This document shows, in pieces, positions 32,046-40,830 of a stretch of DNA of 48,509 bases (position 1 is its first letter; each line of letters begins with the position of its first letter). Source of the DNA: Pseudomonadota bacterium (GTDB taxonomy: Bacteria; Desulfobacterota; Desulfovibrionia; Desulfovibrionales; Desulfovibrionaceae); assembly GCA_018817515.1 (NCBI GenBank), contig JAHIUD010000107.1, positions 1-48,509 of the forward strand. The letters run 5' to 3'. The notes under the pieces were generated by a model. The model searched no databases, was not told the DNA's origin, and was given only the letters and a program-made list of their open reading frames with translations. The position numbers and the translations under genes are program-made.

Positions 32046-32399
32046 ATGCAGGAGATGTTGCGCAAACGCCTGATTGATGCCCTGGCAGACTGCCGCGTGC
32101 GGGCCTGCCCCGATGCCGAGCTGGATGAGCAGCCCCGCCTGGACGCCTGCGCCGACGAGAACGAGTTCGCCTCGCGCGTGGTGGAGGTGGGCATGCACCT
32201 GGCCCTGCGCCGCAGGCTGGAGGAGCGCCGGGGCGAGATCGAGGCCGCGCTGAAGCGCCTGGACAGAGGCTGCTACGGCGACTGCGAGGAATGCGGCGAG
32301 GAGATCGGCCTAGCCAGGCTCATGGCCAACCCCACTGCACAGTTGTGCGTCTATTGCCAGGCGGACAGCGAGCGCGGCCAGCTGCGCCGTTGCGCCTAA
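32046..32399 (+). CDS. TraR/DksA-family zinc finger protein
   Basis: A 117-residue protein with an N-terminal helical part, a long helix (VEVGMHLALRRRLEERRGEIEAALKRLDRG) and a four-cysteine zinc finger, CEECG then CVYCQ, in the TraR/DksA arrangement (GCYGDCEECGEEI-LARL-ANPTAQLC). DksA-like proteins insert into the secondary channel of RNA polymerase and tune transcription with ppGpp; this short form may be a stress-specific version. GGAGG precedes the ATG. It is followed after 11 bases by the PHP-GT4 fusion gene, a likely operon partner, and follows the PhoB-type gene. Confidence 0.88.
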   Translation: MQEMLRKRLIDALADCRVRACPDAELDEQPRLDACADENEFASRVVEVGMHLALRRRLEERRGEIEAALKRLDRGCYGDCEECGEEIGLARLMANPTAQLCVYCQADSERGQLRRCA

Positions 32400-32410
32400 A
32401 CGGAGGCCCT

Positions 32411-34867
32411 GTGACCCAAGACTCTTTCCGCATTGATCTGCACGTCCACTCCAAGTTCTCAACGCGTCCTTCGCAGTGGATCCTGCAACGCATGGGCTGC
32501 CCGGAGAGCTTCACCGAGCCCAGGCGCATTTACGACATCGCGCGCGCGCGCGGCATGGGCATGGTCACCATCACCGACCACAACACGGTGAACGGGTCCC
32601 TGGAGATCGCGCACCTGCCCGGCGCCTTCGTCAGCGAGGAGATTACCACCTACTTCCCCGAGGACCGTTGCAAGCTGCACGTCCTGGTCTATGACATCAC
32701 CGAGGCCCAGCACGCCGAATTCCAGCGCCTGCGTGAGAACGTCTACGACCTGGTGCCCTACCTGCGCGCAGAGGGCATCGTGCACGTGCTGGCGCACCCG
32801 CTCTTTGCGGTCAACGACCGCCTGACCCCGGCGCACTTCGAGAAGACGCTGCTCATGTTCAACATCTTTGAGCTCAACGGCTCGCGCGACGAGTCCCAGA
32901 ACGCCTTCCTGCGCCAGGTGGTGGAGGGGCTGCGCCCCGGGGACCTGGAGCATCTGGCCGACAAGCACGGCATCGAGCCATACGGCCCCGCGCCCTGGGC
33001 CAAGAGCCTGGTGGGCGGCAGCGACGACCATTCGTCCCTGTCCATCGCCCGCAGGCACACCGAGTTCGACGGCCCGGCCAGCCTGGACAACCTGCTCGAC
33101 GGCATCCGCCAGGGCCGGGGCCGGGTGCTGGGCGGCATGGCCTCGCCCTGGGCCATGGCCCACAACCTTTATGGCATCGCCTACCAGTTCTACAAAAGCC
33201 GCGCCGGGCGGCTGCCCCGCAGCCACGCCTGCATGCGTCTGGCCGACGCCCTGCTCGATCCTTCCCGGGCCGGGCGCGAGGCCCGCGCCACGCCCTTTGA
33301 GCGGCTGAGTGACCGGGTGCGCACCGCGCTGTACGAGCGCCTGGCCGACAAGGACTCGCCCCAGGCCATGCTCTTGTCCGAGGCCACGCGCATCATCCAG
33401 GCCGACCCGGAGCTGGCCGCCGCCGCGCGTGGCAGCCTGACCCGCAGCGTGCCGCCCGAGGAGCTCTGGCGGCGTTTCGTGCGCCGCGTCTCGGACAGGC
33501 TCCTGTCGCGCTTTGCGGACAAGATGCTGACCTCGGTGCGCAGCGCCAACATCTTCGAGCTGTTCCACGACGTGGCCTCGGCGGGATCGCTCTACGCGCT
33601 GCTCTCGCCCTATTTTCTGTCCACGGAGCTTTTCGCCAGGGAGCGCAGCTTCACCGGCCAGTGCATGGAGACCTTCGGGGTGCGCCAGGTCAAGAAACAT
33701 GGCTGCGAACTGCGCGTGGCGCATTTCACGGACACCTTCGCCGAGATCAACGGCGTGGCCCTGACCATCCAGCAGCAGATCGGCCTGGCCAAGAAATACG
33801 GCAAGGACATGACCTGCGTCACCTGTAACGTCGGACCCGTCATGGAAGGCGCCAAGAACTTCGAGCCCGTGGGCTCCTTCGCCATGCCCGAGTACCCGGA
33901 ACTGACCCTGGCCTACCCGCCGTTTCTGAAGATGCTGGCCTGGTGCTTCGAGCAGGACTTCGACTGCATCCTCACGGCCACGCCGGGCCCGGTCGGCCTG
34001 GCCGGGCTGGCCATTGCCCGCATCCTCAAGATTCCGGTCTACGGCACCTATCACACGGCCTTCCCGCAGTACGTGCGCCTGTTCACCGAGGACACCAGCA
34101 TGGAGGAGGCCGCCTGGCGCTACATGCGCTGGTTCTATGGCCAGATGGACGCCATCTACGCGCCCTCGAAGACCACCGCGCAGGAGCTCTCGGCCCACGG
34201 CATCGACAAGGACAAGATCGTGGTGCACCCGCGCGGGGTCGACGCCGAGCGCTTCCAGCCGGGCCGCCGCAACGGATTTTTCGACAAGCTGGGCCTGGGC
34301 CGCAACTTCAAGCTGCTCTACGTGGGCCGCGTCTCACGCGAGAAGGGCCTGGATGTGCTGGCCGAGGCCTACCGCACCGTGCATGCCCACCGGCCGGACA
34401 TCCGCCTGGTCATCGTGGGCGATGGACCCTACCTGGAGGAGATGCGCGCGCAGCTTAAAGGCCTGCCGGTGGTGTTCACGGGCTACCTCAAGGGCGCCGC
34501 TCTGGCAGAGGCCTACGCCGGGGCCGAACTCTTCGTGTTCCCCTCGGCCACGGACACCTTCGGCAACGTGGTGCTGGAGGCCCAGGCCTCGGGGGTGCCG
34601 GTGGTGGTGACCTCCTCCGGCGGGCCCAGGGAATCCATGGTGCCCGGCCGCACGGGCCTGGTGGTGCCGCCGGGCGATGCGCGCGCCCTGGCCCTGGCCG
34701 TGCTGGAGCTGGCGCTGGATCCCGACCGCCTGGTCGCCATGAGCCACGAGGCGCGCTGCCACGCCGCCAAGACCTCCTTTGACCAGGCCTTCCTCAAGAC
34801 CTGGGACATCTACGCCCAGGTGGTCCGCTGCGGCGTTTCGCCCCGGTCGCAGGGCCGGGCCGCCTAG
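32411..34867 (+). CDS. PHP phosphoesterase-GT4 glycosyltransferase fusion
   Basis: An 818-residue protein with two enzyme modules. Residues 1 to about 280 are a PHP metal-dependent phosphoesterase: IDLHVHSKFS with His11 and His13, TITDHNT with Asp56-His57, a later HVLAHPLF and GGSDDHSSL. Residues about 430-810 are a GT-B family 4 glycosyltransferase (RVAHFTDTFAEINGVALTI, LLYVGRVSREKGLDVL, VVIVGDGPY-like strand and FPSATDTFGNVVLEAQASG). The region between is helical. A similar GT4 type makes glycolipids that replace phospholipids when phosphate is short, which suits this neighbourhood, but the substrate is unknown. The start is GTG with GGAGG four bases upstream. Confidence 0.88.
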   Translation: MTQDSFRIDLHVHSKFSTRPSQWILQRMGCPESFTEPRRIYDIARARGMGMVTITDHNTVNGSLEIAHLPGAFVSEEITTYFPEDRCKLHVLVYDITEAQHAEFQRLRENVYDLVPYLRAEGIVHVLAHPLFAVNDRLTPAHFEKTLLMFNIFELNGSRDESQNAFLRQVVEGLRPGDLEHLADKHGIEPYGPAPWAKSLVGGSDDHSSLSIARRHTEFDGPASLDNLLDGIRQGRGRVLGGMASPWAMAHNLYGIAYQFYKSRAGRLPRSHACMRLADALLDPSRAGREARATPFERLSDRVRTALYERLADKDSPQAMLLSEATRIIQADPELAAAARGSLTRSVPPEELWRRFVRRVSDRLLSRFADKMLTSVRSANIFELFHDVASAGSLYALLSPYFLSTELFARERSFTGQCMETFGVRQVKKHGCELRVAHFTDTFAEINGVALTIQQQIGLAKKYGKDMTCVTCNVGPVMEGAKNFEPVGSFAMPEYPELTLAYPPFLKMLAWCFEQDFDCILTATPGPVGLAGLAIARILKIPVYGTYHTAFPQYVRLFTEDTSMEEAAWRYMRWFYGQMDAIYAPSKTTAQELSAHGIDKDKIVVHPRGVDAERFQPGRRNGFFDKLGLGRNFKLLYVGRVSREKGLDVLAEAYRTVHAHRPDIRLVIVGDGPYLEEMRAQLKGLPVVFTGYLKGAALAEAYAGAELFVFPSATDTFGNVVLEAQASGVPVVVTSSGGPRESMVPGRTGLVVPPGDARALALAVLELALDPDRLVAMSHEARCHAAKTSFDQAFLKTWDIYAQVVRCGVSPRSQGRAA

Positions 34868-34897
34868 CTCAAGCTCGTTTCACGCGAGGCAAAAGGG

Positions 34898-34937
34898 AAG
34901 CCCCGCGCACCGTCCTTTCGGGCAGTGCGCGGGGCTT
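34898..34937. terminator. Bidirectional terminator between convergent operons
   Basis: A perfect 13-bp inverted repeat (AAGCCCCGCGCAC and its complement GTGCGCGGGGCTT) with a 14-base loop lies between the ends of the PHP-GT4 gene and the GAK operon. CTTTCT follows on the plus strand and CCCTTTT on the minus strand, so it can stop both transcripts. Confidence 0.75.
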
Positions 34938-34984
34938 GGCTTTCTGCGCCGCGTGGCCCGGCGCGTTCGGCCACGTGCGCGGCT

Positions 34985-35542
34985 TTATGCCTTGGGCTTG
35001 GCCTGGGCCTGGGCCGCGGCCACAGCCTTGCCGCCGGGCTCGTGACTGGCGGGGGCGGCGGTGGGCTTCACGTCCGATTTGGCCTGAACGGGCGCAGGCG
35101 TGGCGGCGTGAGGAGCGGGTTTCTTGTCGTCCGCCTTCTTCTCTTCTGCCTGTTTGACTTCGGGCTTTTTCACTTCAGGCTTCTTTTCCTCGGGCGATTT
35201 CGCATCGACTTTCTTGTCTTCCGGCTTCTTGTCGCCCAGCTTCTTGTAGTCGTTCTTGGCCGTCTCGGACAGCTCAGTGCCGATTTTGAAGCAGCCGCAG
35301 TCCTCTTCTTCCGCGGCCAGCATCCAGGACAGCTCAAGGGAGAACTTGGCCTTGTCCTTCTTGATGCGCGCCTCGATCTCCACCTCGGCCTTGCTCATGG
35401 CGGCGGGGTTCAGCACCAGATGCTCGCCGTCCTTCTCCACCACGATGCGCCCTGCGCGGAAGCCATTGGCCAGCGCGGTGAGGTAGTCGGCGACGTCGGC
35501 GGTCTCCATGATGGTCTTCAGCTCAATCTTGTCTTTCTCCAT
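34985..35542 (-). CDS. amphi-Trp domain protein with Lys/Pro/Ala-rich tail
   Basis: A 185-residue protein. The first about 70 residues are an amphi-Trp domain (IMETADVADYLTALANGFRAGRIVVEKDGEHLVLNP, ending in FSLELSW), the small domain named in the GAK system. A linker (EDCGCFKIGTELSETAKNDYKKLGDKK) leads into an about 80-residue low-complexity tail of K-x-E-D-K-K repeats followed by an Ala/Pro-rich part, expected to be disordered and highly charged. It lies last in the minus-strand GAK operon. AGGAGG precedes the ATG at 35542; the upstream frame is rejected. Role unknown; binding of a GAK substrate or surface is a guess. Confidence 0.85.
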   Translation of the reverse strand: MEKDKIELKTIMETADVADYLTALANGFRAGRIVVEKDGEHLVLNPAAMSKAEVEIEARIKKDKAKFSLELSWMLAAEEEDCGCFKIGTELSETAKNDYKKLGDKKPEDKKVDAKSPEEKKPEVKKPEVKQAEEKKADDKKPAPHAATPAPVQAKSDVKPTAAPASHEPGGKAVAAAQAQAKPKA

Positions 35543-35571
35543 GTTGGTAATCCTCCTGGGATATTTTGGTG

Positions 35572-36765
35572 TTACACAAGTGAGAGCAGGATCGGGACAA
35601 GGAACCTGTCGTCGATCTCCGTTGACGGGCCATAGCCGATGAGGGCGCAGTCGATGACCTCCAGCCCCAGGCGGCGGATGCGCTGGATGTCCAGCCCGCC
35701 GGGGTAGCGGCCATGCTTGGAATCCACCAGGACGTACTGGAGCACATCGTTTAAGGTGACGCGGCCCGGTTCGTCGGCCATGAGGTGCGCGGCCAGGGTC
35801 TCCACCTGGTCGGCCACGGACATGCCGAAACATTCCGGGTCGTCCCCGGTGGATGGGACATAGACCTTGGGACAGGTGGCCCGGGTGATGGACGAGCCGA
35901 TGCCCCGGGGCAAAAGGCTGGCCAGGAGGCTCGAATGGAAGCTGCCCATGGGGTAGCAGATGAGCTCGGCCTGGCGGATGAGCGAGCAGACCTTCTCGCG
36001 CGCGGCCGGGTAGATGGGCCGGGGCGTGTCCGCGTCCTGGGTGAGGTACAGGCGGCTGATGCGGCGGTTCAGGGGCTTGGCTTCCTTGCCGGTGAGCAGG
36101 TGCTGGCCCACGATGGTTTCGCCGTCGTCCATCTCGGCCACCAGGTGCAGGTGCTTGTTGACCACCGGGCGCACGATGCCGCGCACCTGCACGAGGTTGG
36201 AGAAGATGAAGATCACCGGGTCCAGGTGCCGCCGGTTTTCGAAATAGCCGCCGGTGAGCACCAGGTTGCCGATGCTCGCACCCGCAAGGTCGAAGTCCTC
36301 GGGCATGTGATCCCAGAAGGCGTGCAGGTGGTTGCGCACGATCTTGCGCATGGGATCGGGGATGCGCGAGACCAGGGGGTGCTTGCCCTTGACCATGCGC
36401 TCCAGGTCCAGCTTGCGGTCGTACGGGTCGCCGCCCTTGGGCAGGCGGTGGGCGAAGAGTTCGAAGATTTCCGGGTTGCCGCGCAGGCTCTGGTCGGCCA
36501 GGGACATGAGCCGGTTTCTGATGTCGCCCACCGCGGGCATCTGGAAGGCATCGCGCAGCTTGGCCGAGCTGCCGCCGGAGTCAAAGGGCGTGATGAGGTG
36601 GACGGAGTTGTGCGTGTAGTTGATCAGCCGGTTGCTGGTCTTTCTAAGCGCCGTGCCCCCGCTGAAGAACAACAGCTTCGGCCCCAGCTCCGGGCATTTC
36701 TCAAGCCTCGCCAGGGCCATGTGGTTCGGGATCTCGACTTCCCGGCGTATCCAGATGCGCGCCAC
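35572..36765 (-). CDS. CofD-related protein of the GAK system
   Basis: A 397-residue protein related to CofD (2-phospholactate transferase) and YvcK. The motif LLFFSGGTALRKTSNRLI corresponds to the N-terminal GGTG loop, HLITPFDSGGSSAKLRDAFQMPAVGDIRNRLMSLAD to the DGGSSGRLR / PPGDIRN block, and NLVLTGGYFENRRHLDPVI to the third conserved block. CofD enzymes bind a nucleotide and transfer a phospho-ester; the GAK members are not biochemically characterised. The start is GTG at 36765, 7 bases after the kinase stop with AGGGG upstream. Fixed neighbours (HprK-like kinase, ATP-grasp) support the family call. Confidence 0.85.
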   Translation of the reverse strand: MARIWIRREVEIPNHMALARLEKCPELGPKLLFFSGGTALRKTSNRLINYTHNSVHLITPFDSGGSSAKLRDAFQMPAVGDIRNRLMSLADQSLRGNPEIFELFAHRLPKGGDPYDRKLDLERMVKGKHPLVSRIPDPMRKIVRNHLHAFWDHMPEDFDLAGASIGNLVLTGGYFENRRHLDPVIFIFSNLVQVRGIVRPVVNKHLHLVAEMDDGETIVGQHLLTGKEAKPLNRRISRLYLTQDADTPRPIYPAAREKVCSLIRQAELICYPMGSFHSSLLASLLPRGIGSSITRATCPKVYVPSTGDDPECFGMSVADQVETLAAHLMADEPGRVTLNDVLQYVLVDSKHGRYPGGLDIQRIRRLGLEVIDCALIGYGPSTEIDDRFLVPILLSLV

Positions 36766-36772
36766 GATGCCC

Positions 36773-37879
36773 CTACCCGTGCAGCAGGTATTCGAGGCAG
36801 AAGTCCGCCGCGCGGTCAAAGTCCACGCCGCCGGTGATCTCCACCAGATCGCAGCGGGAGAGCAGGGCCGTGTAGGGCGCAAGGCCGGGATCGCTCCAGT
36901 CGCCCGCGCCGCCAGGGTTGTCAGGCGGCAGATAGAACAGGCCCGCAGCCTTCATGAAGGCCGGCAAAAGGTCCGGGCGCTCGGCGGCCTTGACGAAGCG
37001 GATGGCGGTCTCGCCCGCGCCGCGCTTCCAGTTCAGCACCACCAGGCCGTGCATGGGCGCGCTGAGCACGAAGCGGCCCTCGCCGAAACATTTGTCCAGG
37101 AACACGTCGTACTTGTGCTCCAGTTCCCAGAGGTCGTCGCCCTCCATGTCCTGGAAGCGCTGGCGGTCGTCGTCCGGCACCACGCTGTGCAGGTCCGGAT
37201 TGTTCAGGGCCGTGCCGGGATTGATGCGCGGCAGCTTGGCCACGCCGAACATGCTCAGACCCGCGCCGTTTTCGCGCACCAGCAGGCGGTCGTTGCTGAC
37301 GAAAAGCGCGCCCCGGCTCATGACGTGCATGGCCAGCGTGCTCTTGCCCGCGCCGGAGAACCCGGCCAGGGCCAGGCCGCGCATGCGGCCGTCGCGCAGG
37401 TGGGCCACGGCCGCGGAGTGCCCCAGCAGGCAGCCCTGGTTCAGCTTGTACTCGATGTAGCGATTGTTGACGAAGTTCACGATCTGGTTGGGGTTTTCCA
37501 GGCACGGACCAACGGCCAGGTTCACGTCCTGGCCAAAGAGGAAGACCATGCCGGTGAGCACCTTGCGCACCAGCCGCCCGCCGGGCAGGTCGGCGTATTC
37601 TTCCTTGATCTTGTCCTTGCCGGGGTCGGGCGTCTTGACGATCAGGTCCAGGGGCACGCTCGGGCTCGCGGCCTCAAGCGCCGTGAGGGTCAGGTCCGCC
37701 GACCCGGGCCCGGCCACGAAGGCCCCGAAGTAGCTGTCCAGCTCGGCCAAAAGCTCGGGGGAGTTGGACATGACCTTGATGCGGCAGTCGCCCAGGTCGA
37801 GGAACATCTCGTGGGGCGCGGCAAGGCCCCCGGCGAGCATGTCGGCGATGGTGCTCATGATGAATCTCTGGCCGGTCAT
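36773..37879 (-). CDS. HPr kinase-related kinase B of the GAK system
   Basis: A 368-residue P-loop kinase related to HPr kinase/phosphorylase. Walker A is GFSGAGKST at residues 173-181, followed by LAMHVMSRGALFVSNDRLLV, where SNDR holds the acidic residue that aligns with the HprK metal/catalytic site. The N-terminal 150 residues are unlike HprK and specific to the subfamily. It probably phosphorylates a partner protein or small molecule in the GAK pathway. Its start codon ATG at 37879 overlaps the ATP-grasp stop by 4 bases; an internal ATG at 37858 is the alternative start. Confidence 0.88.
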   Translation of the reverse strand: MTGQRFIMSTIADMLAGGLAAPHEMFLDLGDCRIKVMSNSPELLAELDSYFGAFVAGPGSADLTLTALEAASPSVPLDLIVKTPDPGKDKIKEEYADLPGGRLVRKVLTGMVFLFGQDVNLAVGPCLENPNQIVNFVNNRYIEYKLNQGCLLGHSAAVAHLRDGRMRGLALAGFSGAGKSTLAMHVMSRGALFVSNDRLLVRENGAGLSMFGVAKLPRINPGTALNNPDLHSVVPDDDRQRFQDMEGDDLWELEHKYDVFLDKCFGEGRFVLSAPMHGLVVLNWKRGAGETAIRFVKAAERPDLLPAFMKAAGLFYLPPDNPGGAGDWSDPGLAPYTALLSRCDLVEITGGVDFDRAADFCLEYLLHG

Positions 37880-38808
37880 TTGCGTATCCTCCCAAGCGCG
37901 TAGTGCGCATACATGCGGGCGGCGTCGATGCCGCGCGCCTCCTGGATGCCCCGGAAGCCGCCGAAGGCGGAAACCTCGAAGATGAACGGGCCTTCGTCCG
38001 TCAGGGCCACGTCGACGCAGGTGAAGTCCAGGCCAAAGGGTTCCTGGGCGCGGCGGGCCAGCTCGATGATTTCCGGCGAGGGGTCAAAGGGCACGTATTT
38101 GCCGCCCGAGGCCGTGGTGGTGTTCCACGCGCCGGACTTGCGCGTGCGGGCGTAGGTGGTCAGGTACTCGCCGCCCAGGAACACCACGCCGAGGTCCTGC
38201 TCGCCCACGTTGATGGCCCTTTGCAGGTAGAACACCGGGTTCTGGCGCTGGAAGGCCACAAGGGTCTCGCGCGCCTCGGAACCGGGGCGCAGCACGAGCA
38301 TGCCGCGCGCCTTGGTGGAGTAGAGCGGCTTGAGGATGGTCACGCCGTAGTCGGCCACGGCCTCCAGGGCCTGGTCCAGATTTTCGGTGATGGTGGTGTC
38401 CGGCATGGGGATGCCTGCAAGCTGAAGCGTCACGGTGCAGGCCAGGCGATTTAAAAGCCCGGCGATGGCCTGGGGCTGTGAAAAGATGCGCACCCCGCGT
38501 CCGGCCAGCAGGCGCAGCATCTCCAGGCGGTCCAGCAGATCCGCCGAGTAGGTGATGCCGAGCTTCTTGATGAGCAGGCCGTCGAAGGCGGACAGGTCGT
38601 GCCCCTGGTACATGGCCCGGCCAGAGGGCAGGTCAAGCCGCACCTGGTCCAGCTCCACCAGGAGCCTCTCGCCCCCGGTGGCCTCGGCCACGCGGTCGGC
38701 CAGGATCTCCGAGGACCAGCCCCCGCGCACCCCGATGACGGCCATTCGGGCCTGGGCGCTGGCGGAAGTCCTTTCCTCTGTCGGAAGCAAGGTCGTGTTC
38801 GTATGCAT
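37876..38808 (-). CDS. ATP-grasp enzyme of the GAK system
   Basis: A 310-residue ATP-grasp ligase similar to RimK/GshB. The N-terminal domain (AVIGVRGGWSSEILADRVAEATGG) is followed by the ATP-binding region: TILKPLYSTKARGM with the lysine that binds ATP, VFYLQRAI, DLGVVFLGGEYLTTYARTRKSGAWNTT, and a metal-ligand end FIFEVSAFGGFRGI with Glu in the place of the conserved E-x-N. ATP-grasp enzymes form amide or thioester bonds between a carboxylate and a nucleophile; the substrate is not known. The ATG at 38808 is preferred because GAGG lies six bases upstream. Confidence 0.87.
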   Translation of the reverse strand: MHTNTTLLPTEERTSASAQARMAVIGVRGGWSSEILADRVAEATGGERLLVELDQVRLDLPSGRAMYQGHDLSAFDGLLIKKLGITYSADLLDRLEMLRLLAGRGVRIFSQPQAIAGLLNRLACTVTLQLAGIPMPDTTITENLDQALEAVADYGVTILKPLYSTKARGMLVLRPGSEARETLVAFQRQNPVFYLQRAINVGEQDLGVVFLGGEYLTTYARTRKSGAWNTTTASGGKYVPFDPSPEIIELARRAQEPFGLDFTCVDVALTDEGPFIFEVSAFGGFRGIQEARGIDAARMYAHYALGRIRK

Positions 38809-38862
38809 TAGCGTCCTCAATGTCTGTGTTTCGGATGTCTCTGTTCCAGATGCCCGGGCCGA

Positions 38863-40512
38863 TTAGTGGAAGAGGATCTGCCAGGGCAGGCGGAAGTCCT
38901 GCCAGGGGAGGCCCTGGTGCGCGGCCACCTGCTCCAGCAGGTAGTGCGAGCGCAGGTACATCTCGCGGGAGAAGGCGTAGTTCAGCTCAAAGCGGCTGGA
39001 GGTGTACAGCGATCGGGCCAGGGCCAGGGCCAGGCGTGCCTCGAAGGTCTTGTCGCCACTTCTGGCCGCGAACTGCGTGGCGAACTGGAGGAACTCGGCG
39101 ATGACCCAGTCGATGCGCTCGCGCAGATGCGGCTCGAAGACCGGCATGCGGTAGTTGGAGATGAGGAACACCGAGACGTCCTGCACGTAGTCCTGCATGC
39201 GCGAGCGGTGCACATCGAGGTAGTGCAGGCGCTGCTTGTGGTGGTTGTAGACCACGTTGTTGACGTTGAAGTCGCCGTGGATGAGCACGCCGAAGGGGGC
39301 TGCAAGCCCGGCTTCGAGCGCGGCGCAGGCAGCCAGCAGCTCGCCCGTGGAGGGCACGGCCTTGGCGCCCAGGGTCTTGGCCCGGCGCAGGAAGTCCGGG
39401 TGGATTTGCAGCACCTCGTCCAGGCGGGCCTTGAGCTGGCCAACGTAGCACGCGGCGGCCGGCTCCGGCGTGCGGGTGTTCTCCCAGATGTCCTGCACGG
39501 TCTGGGTGAGCACGAACATGGCGTTCTGGACGATGTCCCCGCTTGCGGTCAAAAGCACCTCGTCGAGGTTGCAACCGGGCAGAAACTCCACCAGCATGGA
39601 GGCCTTGTCTCCGTCCTCGTGAAATCCGTAGACCCCCGCCACGAGGCCGGGATAGAGCCTTCCCCAGCGTTCCAGGGCCTCCTTCTCGGCGAGGATCTTT
39701 TTGCTGGTCCCTTCCTTGTAGATGCTGCCTAGGGCGTCCACGCCGCCCTCGTGGGCGTCGACCCGGCCGATGCGGCAGCCGCTGCGCGTGCCCCAGATGG
39801 CCTTGAAGTCCACGCCCTCCATGCCGCCTTCGAAGCCGGTCTTGGAGAGCGTCTGCTGCAGCGCCTCGAACTGCTCGATCTTGATGCGCTCGCCCAGGAT
39901 GGCGAAGATGAGCGCCTCGCCGATGTCCAGCAGCGAGTCGCCGATGCGCTCGAGGTAGCGGAAGATGAACAGCACGGTTATGAGATTCTGCACGTTCTTG
40001 CCCGTGCGCAGCTCGCCCATGATGCGGTCGAATCCGGCCTTGTACATGCGGTCGAGCGAGTACTCCGCGCGGCACACGGTCAGCGCGTCGGACAGGTTGC
40101 CGCCCTGGAACACCGGCAGGATGTGCCCCAGGCAGTCCTCGATCTCGATGAACATCTCCGCGTAGTTGTAGCCCTGCAGAAAGGTGTGGTCGGTCAGATA
40201 ATTGGTCTGCTCCACAATGTTTTCGCAGAAGTCGGCGATGCGTTCCAGATTGTTGGTGATTATCTGGATGGCGCGCACGCGGTTGGCTGTCGCCTTGTCC
40301 AGGCTCTGGGAGCCATTGTGGTCGTGGAAGTGGCCGTAGCACTTGTTCTCGATGACCGTGTGCAGGTTGTCGATGTAGTCGTCGCGGCCCACTATGCGGT
40401 CGTAGAGAGCGTGCGAGGGGGTGTCCAGGAAGCCGACCGTGGTGTGCACCTGGCGCTCCACCTCGGCCACCAGGAAGGTGAAGTTCTCCTCAAGTCCTTC
40501 AAAGGTGATCAT
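38863..40512 (-). CDS. PhoU-like domain fused to an APH-type phosphotransferase
   Basis: A 549-residue two-part protein. Residues 1 to about 215 form helices like PhoU (MITFEGLEENFTFLVAEVERQVHTTVGFLD, ITNNLERIADFCENIV, FRYLERIGDSLLDIGEALIFAILG), a domain that in the phosphate system links Pst transport to PhoR. The C-terminal part is an aminoglycoside-phosphotransferase-like kinase with catalytic loop HGDFNVNN (residues 412-419) and a metal motif near DVHRSR (433). The fusion itself ties phosphate sensing to phosphoryl transfer in the GAK operon. AAGGA precedes the ATG at 40512. The kinase substrate is unknown. Confidence 0.82.
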   Translation of the reverse strand: MITFEGLEENFTFLVAEVERQVHTTVGFLDTPSHALYDRIVGRDDYIDNLHTVIENKCYGHFHDHNGSQSLDKATANRVRAIQIITNNLERIADFCENIVEQTNYLTDHTFLQGYNYAEMFIEIEDCLGHILPVFQGGNLSDALTVCRAEYSLDRMYKAGFDRIMGELRTGKNVQNLITVLFIFRYLERIGDSLLDIGEALIFAILGERIKIEQFEALQQTLSKTGFEGGMEGVDFKAIWGTRSGCRIGRVDAHEGGVDALGSIYKEGTSKKILAEKEALERWGRLYPGLVAGVYGFHEDGDKASMLVEFLPGCNLDEVLLTASGDIVQNAMFVLTQTVQDIWENTRTPEPAAACYVGQLKARLDEVLQIHPDFLRRAKTLGAKAVPSTGELLAACAALEAGLAAPFGVLIHGDFNVNNVVYNHHKQRLHYLDVHRSRMQDYVQDVSVFLISNYRMPVFEPHLRERIDWVIAEFLQFATQFAARSGDKTFEARLALALARSLYTSSRFELNYAFSREMYLRSHYLLEQVAAHQGLPWQDFRLPWQILFH

Positions 40513-40526
40513 GTCTTCCTTGTGCC

Positions 40527-40799
40527 TTAAGAGGCGATGCAGATGGACTTGTCGCCAGTGGTGATCTCCTTGCGGGAGTCCTTCCAAACGATCTTGATGT
40601 TGATCTTGCTCTCGCTGTCCTTGCGCTTGGCCTTGACGCTGAAGCCCAGAACCGCGCTGGGCAGCAGGACGATCTCCTCGGCCTCGCTGCGCATGACGAT
40701 GCGGCCCTTGGCGAAGCCTTCGGTGAGCGCCAGGAGGAAGTCCTGGATGCTTTTGGGATCCTGTACGGAATCGAACTCGAACTTGCCTTCACCCGACAT
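40527..40799 (-). CDS. amphi-Trp domain protein (short form)
   Basis: A 90-residue stand-alone amphi-Trp domain: SIQDFLLALTEGFAKGRIVMRSEAEEIVLLPSAVLGFSVKAKRK and then the closing Trp in INIKIVWKDSRKEI. It is a second and tail-less copy beside the 34985-35542 protein. Known function is lacking for the domain; a role in binding a GAK substrate is possible. AGGAGG precedes the ATG. Position: third gene of the GAK operon, 14 bases before the PhoU-APH gene. Confidence 0.86.
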   Translation of the reverse strand: MSGEGKFEFDSVQDPKSIQDFLLALTEGFAKGRIVMRSEAEEIVLLPSAVLGFSVKAKRKDSESKINIKIVWKDSRKEITTGDKSICIAS

Positions 40800-40830
40800 G
40801 GTCTGCCTCCTTGCTGTTCGTGGCCCCGGC

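Noticed and set aside
32459-34228. Long minus-strand open frame of 589 codons
   Set aside because: It lies opposite the PHP-GT4 gene, whose motifs are complete; the antisense frame has none.
35090-35240. Tandem repeat-like DNA rich in CTT/TTC
   Set aside because: It is the coding sequence for the Lys/Glu-rich tail of the amphi-Trp protein and is irregular at the DNA level.
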